A stretch of DNA of 64,000 bases from Spirochaetota bacterium (GTDB lineage Bacteria; Spirochaetota; UBA12135; COTS27; JAFLEE01): the NCBI GenBank assembly GCA_017302015.1, contig JAFLEE010000009.1:1-64000 (forward strand). The letters run 5' to 3'. Of the stretch, positions 15,921 to 27,475 are shown piece after piece. The notes below the pieces were generated by a model. The model was not told where the DNA came from. It saw only the letters and a program-made list of their open reading frames with translations, and ran no database searches. The position numbers and the translations under genes were made by a program. How positions within the stretch are numbered: the stretch's first letter is position 1; every line of letters begins with the position of its first letter.

Positions 15921-17536
15921 GGCGGAGGATGGGTCCGAGCCGGCGCGATTATTTCCCCGTACCGCCGCGGACCCTTTGCGCCCTCCTCGCGGGCCTGCTG
16001 GGAGCGGCCTTCGCCCTAACGCCCTCGGGCGCCGTCTCCTTCGCCTGGAAACTCTACACCCCCATCAATTTCAACCTCACCAACCAGAAGGAGCGGCGGC
16101 TGTCCATCGATCTCTACGGCGATCGGGCGGACCCCCGCGCGCGGCAACTCATCGAACGCCAAGAGATCCGCTATAACCTCTCGCCCAACCGGACGAACTT
16201 GGAGACGAACGCCTGCGGCGACCTCGCCGTCGTCGCCGCGTTCCGCCCGGTGCGCACCGGTTGGTGGACGGGCACGGTGAGCTACGAGCAGATGCTCCAG
16301 GTCACCCGGGGTCTCGACCTTTCCCCGTGGAAAAGTTCCGCCACGTTCCCCCTGCCCGCCGCGCAGCGGCTCGGGCCCTTGGTTCCCTTCCTGGCCCATA
16401 CCGAGGGCGTCACGTTCGCCGCAACCCCGTTGGAACGGGCAGCCACCGATCTCGTCTGCCGTACGCGTTCCACCGTCGAGGCCGTCGCGGCCATCGCCGC
16501 TTGGAACCTGCGCACCTTGGCGCCCGAGGCCGATGGGGCGACGCGCGCCCAGGGCAGCGCCGAGGTCTTCGAACGCAAATCGGGCTCGCTCCTCGGGCGC
16601 CTGCGCGTGTTCGTCGCCATGTGCCGGGCGGCCGGCATCCCCACCCGGTTCGTCCTCGGGCAGAGGGTGGATACTGACATTCCAGTGAAGGGAACGCTCC
16701 CCTGGATCCACCCGGGCGGCCGCGGGGATGCCTGGTGGGCCGAATCGCGCCTTTCTGATGGGGAGTGGGCTCCGGTGGACCTCCAGGGCACCCTCTTCTT
16801 CCTTTGGCCGAATGTGATCCGTAAAAAAGCCGACGCGGATTTGGGGAAGCTGCTGGGGGCCACCGAGGGGTTCACCGAGCACAATTACGAGCTCGCGGGG
16901 CAGAGCGGCTCGGGCCTGGCCATTGATGCGCCCGGGCGTCCCCTCATTGCGCCGCTATCGGAACCCGCGAACGCGGGGATCGCCGTCTACCTGTCGCTTT
17001 TGGAAAAACGCGGGATCCTGCCCAAGGGGGATGCGTGGAAGGTCGACCCCCTCGCGTTCGGGCCGGGAAGGGGAGATGCCCTCGCCGAAACCCTGCGCCT
17101 GGAAGCCGGTTCCCAGGAAACGTGGGCCCAACGATTCGAATTGTCGGAGGCGGCCGCGCTTCCCGCCCTGGAACTCCTCCTGCGCCGCATGGACAGCCAA
17201 GGAGGTATCCTCTCCTTGGAACTCTGTCGCGATCAGGACGGCGGCGCCGGACCCGCGGTCTACGCCGCGGAAGTCCCGACCTGGAAAGTCGGCGAAGGCG
17301 GAGTCTGGCGCCCGGTGCGGTTCTCCCTCGCGAACGCCAAAACCAAGGCCCCGGCGCGCTTGGAGGCCGGGATCTGGTGGTGCCTGCTTCGTTTAAAGGG
17401 CGAAGGCATTCTCCATTGGGGCGCGGGGGTCGACGTGGTCGCCGCGAACCGGGCCGCCTTTAAACTCGGGCCCGACCGCCGGCCCAAGCTGCGGGTCGAC
17501 GGCGATTTCTGCGTGCGCCGCGCGGGGGCGGAGTAA
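15917..17536 (+). CDS. Transglutaminase-like fold protein lacking catalytic Cys and His
   Basis: The 539-residue exported protein has a membrane-anchor or signal helix (about 19-43). Residues about 170-300 resemble a bacterial transglutaminase-like core: VFVAMCRAAGIPTRFVLGQR, then GDAWWAESRLSDGEWAPVDLQ. The catalytic Cys normally lies about 12 residues before the RAAGIP block, where this protein has Ser/Leu (KSGSLLG, 221-227). The usual H-A-W is D-A-W (271-273). Asp288 is kept. It is therefore probably a non-catalytic binding module. The start is GTG 15917 (GTGA overlap with pgpA) or ATG 15929. It sits 5 bp before dxs in the envelope operon. The C-terminal 200 residues are unrecognised. Confidence 0.6.
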   Translation: MRRRMGPSRRDYFPVPPRTLCALLAGLLGAAFALTPSGAVSFAWKLYTPINFNLTNQKERRLSIDLYGDRADPRARQLIERQEIRYNLSPNRTNLETNACGDLAVVAAFRPVRTGWWTGTVSYEQMLQVTRGLDLSPWKSSATFPLPAAQRLGPLVPFLAHTEGVTFAATPLERAATDLVCRTRSTVEAVAAIAAWNLRTLAPEADGATRAQGSAEVFERKSGSLLGRLRVFVAMCRAAGIPTRFVLGQRVDTDIPVKGTLPWIHPGGRGDAWWAESRLSDGEWAPVDLQGTLFFLWPNVIRKKADADLGKLLGATEGFTEHNYELAGQSGSGLAIDAPGRPLIAPLSEPANAGIAVYLSLLEKRGILPKGDAWKVDPLAFGPGRGDALAETLRLEAGSQETWAQRFELSEAAALPALELLLRRMDSQGGILSLELCRDQDGGAGPAVYAAEVPTWKVGEGGVWRPVRFSLANAKTKAPARLEAGIWWCLLRLKGEGILHWGAGVDVVAANRAAFKLGPDRRPKLRVDGDFCVRRAGAE

Positions 17537-17541
17537 ACGCC

Positions 17542-19458
17542 GTGGCGTGGCCCCTCCTCGACGCGCTCCAAACGCCGGCCGACTTAAGGCGCCTCGGCCC
17601 CGCCGAACTGCGCGCTCTCTGCGCCGAACTGCGCGAGCGCATCAACGGGGTGGTGCGGGAGACCGGCGGGCACCTGGGGCCCAATCTCGGCGCCGTGGAA
17701 CTCATCGTCGCCGCCCACCTCGTCTTCGACCTCGACAAGGACCGCCTCGTCTTCGACGTGGGCCACCAGGCCTACGCCCATAAACTCCTCACCGGGCGCC
17801 ACCGCAGCTTCGATACCCTCCGCCAGAGCGGCGGGGTGAGCGGCTATCCCCACCCGGGGGAGAGCCCGTTCGACGTCTTCCGCAGCGGGCACGCCTCCAC
17901 CGCGATCTCCACCGCCGCGGGCCTCCTCGAGGCCTTCGCGTCGAAGCCCGAGACGCGGGACCGGAAAGTCCTCGCCCTGGTGGGCGACGGGTCGCTGACC
18001 GGGGGGATGGCCTTCGAGGGCCTCAACCACGCCGGGCACCTGAAGAAGAACCTCATCGTCCTCCTCAACGACAACCGCATGTCGATCTCGCCCACGGTGG
18101 GCGCGCTCTCGGCCTATTTCAACCGGCTGCGCAACCTCCCCCAGGCGCGCACGATCCAGCAGGACGTGCGCCGCTTCATCGAGCGCATCCCGCGCATCGG
18201 CGGCGAGTTATCGGAGGCCGCCGGCGTGCTGCGACGCCAGGGCATCCATCTCATGAACCCGGGGCAATTCTTCATCGACCTCGGCTTCGAATACTTGGGG
18301 CCGGTGGAGGGCCACCAATTGGAGCGCCTCGTGGAGGCCCTCCGCCTCGCGCGCGCGACCGAAGGCCCGGTGCTCATCCATATCCTCACCGAGAAGGGCA
18401 AAGGCTACAAGCCCCATCCGAAAGGCGAGGAGAGCTACGGCCCCCACGCCCTCTCGCCGGGTCAGAGGGTCAAGGAGGAGGCGGCCGCTTCAGGCGTCGT
18501 GGCGCCCGCCGCGGCCCCCGCGCCCCTCTCTTGGTCGAAGGCCTTCGCCCGGACGCTCGCCAACGCGGCGAGGCGCGACCCGCGCGTGTGCGCCCTCACG
18601 GCGGCGATGGAGGAGGGCACGGCCCTCGAGGGCTTCCACAAGGAGTTCCCGGAGCGCTACTACGACGTGGGCATCTGCGAACAGCACGCCGTCGGGTTCG
18701 CCGCCGGCCTGGCCGCGGCCGGGATGCGCCCGGTCTTCGCGGTGTATTCCACCTTCCTCCAGCGGGCTTTCGACCAGATCTTCCACGATGTGGCGCTCCA
18801 GGGCCGGCTACCCGTGATCTTCTGCATCGACCGGGGCGGCCTCGTGGGCGATGATGGCCCCAGCCACCATGGCGTCTACGACATCGCCTACCTGCGACTC
18901 TTCCCCAATCTCCTGGTGCTGGCGCCCAAGGACGAGGAGGAATTGGAGGCCATGATGGCCTTCGCCCTCGCCCAGGACTATCCGTGCGCGATCCGGTATC
19001 CCCGGGACAGCGTTCCCGCGGCGGGCACCTTTCCTCCCCCCGAACCGGTCGAACTCGGGCGCATGGAAACCCTGCGCCGGGGCCGCGAAGTATGCCTCAT
19101 CGCCTACGGGGCGGTGGCCGCCACCGCGCTGCGCGCCGCCGAGCGGCTCGCGCCGGAAGGCATCGATCTCACCGTGGTGAACGCCCGCTTCGTGCGGCCC
19201 CTCGACCTGCAGGGCCTCGCGGAATTATCCAAGGGCCACCGCGCGATCCTCACCCTCGAGGAGGGCGCCCTTCCCGGCGGCTTCGGGAGCGCCGTGGCGG
19301 AGGGCCTCGCCGACCTCCAGCTGATGCCGAGCCGGTTCCGCCGTTTGGGCATCCCCGACCGGTTCATCGAGCACGCGCCCCGCGCCGACCAGCTCGCCGA
19401 ATGCGGCCTCGACATCGATGGCGTGGCGCGCGCGGTGCGGGAGCTGCTGCGGTCCTGA
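17542..19458 (+). CDS. dxs: 1-deoxy-D-xylulose-5-phosphate synthase
   Basis: The 638-residue protein has the thiamine-diphosphate enzyme layout of DXS: GGHLGPNLGAVEL near the N-terminus, GDGSLTGGMAFEGLNHAG with NDN (metal/ThDP site), GPVEGH, and the transketolase pyrimidine domain (YYDVGICEQHAVGFAAGLA, DRGGLVGDDGPSHHGVYD). It condenses pyruvate and glyceraldehyde 3-phosphate to start the non-mevalonate isoprenoid pathway. That pathway supplies undecaprenyl phosphate and quinone tails. Length is normal. The start is GTG 17542, 9 bp after GGAG and 5 bp after the previous stop, so it closes the envelope operon. Confidence 0.96.
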   Translation: MAWPLLDALQTPADLRRLGPAELRALCAELRERINGVVRETGGHLGPNLGAVELIVAAHLVFDLDKDRLVFDVGHQAYAHKLLTGRHRSFDTLRQSGGVSGYPHPGESPFDVFRSGHASTAISTAAGLLEAFASKPETRDRKVLALVGDGSLTGGMAFEGLNHAGHLKKNLIVLLNDNRMSISPTVGALSAYFNRLRNLPQARTIQQDVRRFIERIPRIGGELSEAAGVLRRQGIHLMNPGQFFIDLGFEYLGPVEGHQLERLVEALRLARATEGPVLIHILTEKGKGYKPHPKGEESYGPHALSPGQRVKEEAAASGVVAPAAAPAPLSWSKAFARTLANAARRDPRVCALTAAMEEGTALEGFHKEFPERYYDVGICEQHAVGFAAGLAAAGMRPVFAVYSTFLQRAFDQIFHDVALQGRLPVIFCIDRGGLVGDDGPSHHGVYDIAYLRLFPNLLVLAPKDEEELEAMMAFALAQDYPCAIRYPRDSVPAAGTFPPPEPVELGRMETLRRGREVCLIAYGAVAATALRAAERLAPEGIDLTVVNARFVRPLDLQGLAELSKGHRAILTLEEGALPGGFGSAVAEGLADLQLMPSRFRRLGIPDRFIEHAPRADQLAECGLDIDGVARAVRELLRS

Positions 19459-19474
19459 GCTTCGGCCCGCGATC

Positions 19475-19504
19475 TTGACGGTCTCGTACCAGTCATGCCA
19501 TAGT
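19475..19504 (+). promoter_or_regulatory. Promoter of the Lys-rich microprotein gene
   Basis: TTGACG (19475-19480), an 18-bp spacer and CATAGT (19499-19504) give a plausible sigma-70-type promoter right after dxs. Transcription would start near 19511, shortly before an AGGAGG ribosome site. Confidence 0.5.
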
Positions 19505-19525
19505 CGAGGCCAAGAGGAGGACACC

Positions 19526-19585
19526 ATGCCCAAAGGGATGCAGAAAAAGGAAAAACCGAAGAAACCCAAAAAAGCGAAGAAGTAA
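19526..19585 (+). CDS. 19-residue Lys-rich microprotein
   Basis: ATG 19526 opens a 19-codon frame ending at TAA 19583-19585. The product has 10 Lys, 3 Pro and no acidic residue except one Glu (MPKGMQKKEKPKKPKKAKK). A near-ideal ribosome site (AGGAGG, about 19515-19520) lies 5-6 bp before the ATG. A promoter-like element lies upstream and a strong terminator 20 bp downstream, so the whole unit is free-standing. Short, very basic proteins of this style exist in many bacteria without known roles; nucleic-acid or ribosome binding is only a guess. AAA/AAG are both used, unlike the C-rich neighbours. The alternative is a leader peptide or a small RNA. Confidence 0.6.
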   Translation: MPKGMQKKEKPKKPKKAKK

Positions 19586-19604
19586 TTCTTCCGCGTTTCT
19601 TCAG

Positions 19605-19634
19605 GCCCCAGCCCAGCGCTGGGGCTTTTTTTTT
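19605..19634 (+). terminator. Strong rho-independent terminator
   Basis: GCCCCAGC (19605-19612) pairs perfectly with GCTGGGGC (19618-19625) around a 5-nt loop, followed by nine T. It ends the microprotein transcript and probably the read-through from dxs. Confidence 0.9.
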
Positions 19635-19676
19635 ATGGGCGCTCCATCGGATGGCGGTCGATGGCCGCGCGCGCCC

Positions 19677-20309
19677 CTAAATCGGTTGCAGTCCGACGAG
19701 GTCCATGACGGCCCCGATCGCGGCGGGGTCCTTGATCCCAGGCGAGACCTCGACGCCGCTATTGAGGTCCACGGCCCAGGGGCGCAGGGCGAGGACCGCG
19801 GCCAGGTTTTCGGCGCTCAAGCCGCCCGCCACGACGAGGCGCTTGCCGAGGGTTCGGGCCCGGGCCAGTGCGGCGGCGACCAGGTCTAAATCGAGGGCGC
19901 GCCCCGTGCCGCCATGGCGGTCGGGATGCCAAGCGTCGATGAGGAAGGTCTGGGTGGGATGGGATTCCAGGATCGCCAGATCGCCGGGCTCGCGCAGGCG
20001 GATCGCCTTCCAATAAGGGAGGCCCAATTCCCGGGCGAACTCGGGGGACTCCCGGCCATGGAGTTGGATGAGATCGAGTCGGGCGCTGGCGGCGGCCCCG
20101 CGGATCGCTTCGATCGTCGCATCCACAAAAACACCGACCCTCCGGTGGGGCCCGGGCGGCGGGTCTTCAACGAGTTGCGCGGCCGCGCTCGGGGAGAGGA
20201 AGCGCGGCGAGCCTGGATGGAAGATGAAACCGGTGAAGGCGGCGCCGGCGGCCACCGCCGCGTGGTAGTCCTGCCGGCGGGTGAGACCGCAAAATTTGAC
20301 GAGGACCAT
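19677..20309 (-). CDS. trpF: Phosphoribosylanthranilate isomerase
   Basis: The 210-residue TIM-barrel protein begins VLVKFCGLTRRQD with catalytic Cys7, has FIFHPGSPRF, carries Asp125 in LIDA (the acid/base partner), and ends with the phosphate site VAGGLSAENL and DLNSGVEVSPGIKD. It converts N-(5-phosphoribosyl)anthranilate to the ribulose form in tryptophan synthesis. No other trp gene is next to it, so it is a lone gene here, convergent with the dxs/microprotein unit and divergent from gltB. Length and motifs are fully normal. Confidence 0.95.
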   Translation of the reverse strand: MVLVKFCGLTRRQDYHAAVAAGAAFTGFIFHPGSPRFLSPSAAAQLVEDPPPGPHRRVGVFVDATIEAIRGAAASARLDLIQLHGRESPEFARELGLPYWKAIRLREPGDLAILESHPTQTFLIDAWHPDRHGGTGRALDLDLVAAALARARTLGKRLVVAGGLSAENLAAVLALRPWAVDLNSGVEVSPGIKDPAAIGAVMDLVGLQPI

Positions 20310-20512
20310 GGGCGGATTGTCTGATCGGCCCGATTCCTTGGGAAGGCCCGTAAGCTCCCCCGAATGGCTCGGGGCCTCGAAGCAGCGCCTAGCCCGTCCG
20401 CGTTTTTGGGAGGGCGGAGAAAAAGCGCGGATGGGGATGAATTCAAACGCGCCCGCCCGAAGAGATGAAATTCACCCGGCAAGACGCCACCCAGGGGTCA
20501 TGGGGCCGAAAT

Positions 20513-20541
20513 TTGGCCCACTGCTCGATTTATTTTAAAAT
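20513..20541 (+). promoter_or_regulatory. Promoter of gltBD
   Basis: TTGGCC (20513-20518), a 17-bp spacer and TAAAAT (20536-20541) lie in an AT-rich patch 43 bp before the gltB ATG. The rest of the 274-bp trpF-gltB interval (20310-20583) holds nothing else I can name. Confidence 0.5.
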
Positions 20542-20583
20542 ACTCCTTTGCGTCCCCATTTTCCCCCCCAAAACGAGCGTTCC

Positions 20584-25107
<4,524 letters not shown>

Positions 25108-25109
25108 CC

Positions 25110-26573
25110 ATGGGCAAGGACACGGGCTTCAAGGAATTCGAGCGGAAGGTGCCGGCCTACGCGCCGCCGGCCGAGCGCATCGCGCACTATAAGGAGTTCC
25201 TGCTGCCGATGACGCAGAAGGATCTCGAGACGCAGGGCGCCCGGTGCATGAATTGCGGCGTGCCGTTCTGCCATAGCGGCTGCCCCCTGGGCAACATCAT
25301 CCCCGACTTCAACGACCACGTCTACCGGGGGCGCTGGGACCAGGCCCTCGCGAGCCTGCTGGCGACCAATAATTTCCCCGAGTTCACGGGGAAGGTCTGC
25401 CCGGCCCCGTGCGAGTCGGCCTGCGTGCTGGGCATCATCAAGCCGGCGGTGACGATCAAGAACATCGAGGTCTCGATCATCGAGAAGGCCTTCGCCGAGG
25501 GGCGCGTGAAGCCCCTCCCGCCCCAGGCGCGCACCGGCAAGAAGGTGGCGGTCATCGGGTCCGGCCCCTCGGGCCTCGCGGCGGCCGACCAACTCAACAA
25601 AGCCGGCCACGCCGTGACGGTGTTCGAGCGCGCCGATCGCCTCGGCGGCCTGCTGCGCCTCGGCATCCCCGATTTCAAGCTCGACAAGGGGATCGTCCAG
25701 CGCCGCGTCGACCTCATGGCCCAGGAGGGCGTGTCCTTCAAGACCAACGCGAACGTGGGCGTCGACCTCCTCGCCGCCGACGTGCGCAAGCAATTCGACG
25801 CCGTGGTCCTCTGCGGCGGCTCCACGAAGCCGCGGGACCTGCCCATCCCCGGGCGCGAGGCGAAGGGCGTCCATTTCGCCATGCAATTCCTGGCGCAGAG
25901 CAATCGGCGCGTCGGCGGCATGGCCATCCCCGAGAACGAGGCCATCCTCGCCACGGGGAAGAACGTCGTGGTCATCGGCGGCGGGGATACCGGCAGCGAT
26001 TGCGTGGGCACCTCCATCCGCCAGGGCGCCAAGAGCGTCACCCAGATCGAGATCCTCCCCAAACCCCCCGAGGGGCGCACGGTCGAGACGCCTTGGCCCA
26101 CGCACCCGGGCCCGAGGATGCTCAGCACCTCGACCTCCCAGGCCGAGGGCTGCCAGCGCGACTGGGGCGTGCTCTCCAAGGAGTTCCTGCGCGACAAGGA
26201 CGGGAACCTCGAGGGCATCCGCTGCGTGCGGGTGGAATGGGCCGCGGGCAAGATGGTCGAGAAGGCCGGCAGCGAGTTCATCCTCAAGGCCGAGCGCGTC
26301 TTCCTCGCCATGGGTTTCCTGCATCCCGAGCACGACGTCCTCGACGATTTCGGCGTGGAGAAGGACGAGCGCGGCAATTGCAAATCGAAGGACGGCTACG
26401 CGACCACCGTGCCCGGCGTCTTCACCTGCGGCGACATGCGCCGCGGGCAATCCCTCGTGGTCTGGGCGATCGTCGAGGGCCGGGAATGCGCGGTGCAGGT
26501 GGATCGCCACCTCCGCGGCGGGAAGACGGTGCTGCCCAGCAAGGCGTGGCAGGCACCGATCCTCGCAGGTTGA
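25110..26573 (+). CDS. gltD: Glutamate synthase small subunit
   Basis: The 487-residue protein has the N-terminal 4Fe-4S cysteines (RCMNCGVPFCHSGCPLGN and CPAPCESACVLG). An FAD Rossmann motif follows (IGSGPSGLAAADQLNKAGH), then an NADPH site (VIGGGDTGSDCVG) and a final FAD contact (GVFTCGDMRRGQSLVVWAI). It passes electrons from NADPH to the FMN of GltB. It lies 2 bp after gltB and is surely in the same transcript. The length matches the bacterial NADPH-type beta subunit. Similar subunits also serve in other oxidoreductases, but the adjacent gltB settles the call. Confidence 0.96.
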   Translation: MGKDTGFKEFERKVPAYAPPAERIAHYKEFLLPMTQKDLETQGARCMNCGVPFCHSGCPLGNIIPDFNDHVYRGRWDQALASLLATNNFPEFTGKVCPAPCESACVLGIIKPAVTIKNIEVSIIEKAFAEGRVKPLPPQARTGKKVAVIGSGPSGLAAADQLNKAGHAVTVFERADRLGGLLRLGIPDFKLDKGIVQRRVDLMAQEGVSFKTNANVGVDLLAADVRKQFDAVVLCGGSTKPRDLPIPGREAKGVHFAMQFLAQSNRRVGGMAIPENEAILATGKNVVVIGGGDTGSDCVGTSIRQGAKSVTQIEILPKPPEGRTVETPWPTHPGPRMLSTSTSQAEGCQRDWGVLSKEFLRDKDGNLEGIRCVRVEWAAGKMVEKAGSEFILKAERVFLAMGFLHPEHDVLDDFGVEKDERGNCKSKDGYATTVPGVFTCGDMRRGQSLVVWAIVEGRECAVQVDRHLRGGKTVLPSKAWQAPILAG

Positions 26574-26637
26574 CGGGCGCCTCGGCGCACTCGGCACGGC
26601 ATCCGGGTGCGGCTCCAAAAAGTTTAGACGAGACGAA

Positions 26638-26658
26638 TTCGCCCTGACGCTGGGCGAA
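26638..26658. repeat. Inverted repeat between gltD and actA
   Basis: TTCGCCC (26638-26644) and GGGCGAA (26652-26658) form a 7-bp stem with a 7-nt loop. There is no T-run on either side, so it is not a standard terminator. The 263-bp interval around it turns AT-rich after about 26735, presumably the promoter region of the respiratory operon, but I cannot fix a -35/-10 pair. Confidence 0.3.
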
Positions 26659-26836
26659 CACGGGTGGAGTCCGTGGATGCGGCACCTGGAACCTCGGTTT
26701 GATCCAGTGGGGGCGCCTCATCCCCACTTTCTCGGATTTAGCGGGAATTAGAATGATTTTAAATTCCTGACAAGTAATATCAGACCAAATCTATCGTATT
26801 TGATCCCTACAATGATTGTGGATATCATCTTGGGGT

Positions 26837-27475
26837 ATGGTGTTTCCCGGGTTCATGAACAAAGTTCCCATGGCGGTCCTAGCGGGCGCCTTGGGGTTGG
26901 GGGCCGCGCTGACGGCCGCCATTTGGTACTGGGGGGGGCCGAAGCATACCGAGGTCGGTTACTCACCCAAGCAGCCGATCCCCTTCAGCCACCGGGTGCA
27001 CGCCGGCGACCTTGGAATGGATTGCCGTTTTTGCCATAATACCGTGGAGCGCACGGCGGTGGCGCCGCTGCCCTCCGGCGAGTCGTGTATGAGTTGCCAC
27101 GCCTTCGTGAAGAAGGACAGCGAGGGGGTGAAGCGCCTCGCCGCCGCGGTGGCGAAGAACGAGGCGATTCCCTGGGTGCGCGTGCACCGGCTCCCCGACT
27201 ACGCACGGTTCCACCACGGGGTGCACGTCCAGGCCGGGGTCTCGTGCCTATCCTGCCACGGGCGCATCGACCAGATGACCCAGGTGCGCCAGGTCGAACC
27301 GCTCTCCATGTCGTGGTGCCTCGATTGCCACCGCAAGCCCGAGGCCCAATTGCGCCCCGCCCACCTCATCACCCGCCTCGATGCGGTCATCCCCGATCCG
27401 GTCGCCACGGGCCGCCGGATCATGGAATCCCGCCACCTGAAGCCCTCCACCGATTGCAGCGCTTGCCACCAATGA
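26837..27475 (+). CDS. actA: Alternative complex III pentaheme cytochrome c subunit ActA
   Basis: The 212-residue protein has one N-terminal membrane helix (VPMAVLAGALGLGAALTAAIWYW) and five CxxCH heme sites: CRFCH, CMSCH, CLSCH, CLDCH and CSACH. That is the count and order of ActA of alternative complex III, a quinol:cytochrome c (or direct oxidase) reductase replacing bc1. It heads a 13-kb operon with actB-F and caa3 oxidase genes. ATG 26837 is chosen for its agreement with the N-terminus; ATG 26855 is an alternative, and neither has a strong ribosome site. It acts on the periplasmic face. It overlaps actB by 4 bp. Confidence 0.9.
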   Translation: MVFPGFMNKVPMAVLAGALGLGAALTAAIWYWGGPKHTEVGYSPKQPIPFSHRVHAGDLGMDCRFCHNTVERTAVAPLPSGESCMSCHAFVKKDSEGVKRLAAAVAKNEAIPWVRVHRLPDYARFHHGVHVQAGVSCLSCHGRIDQMTQVRQVEPLSMSWCLDCHRKPEAQLRPAHLITRLDAVIPDPVATGRRIMESRHLKPSTDCSACHQ

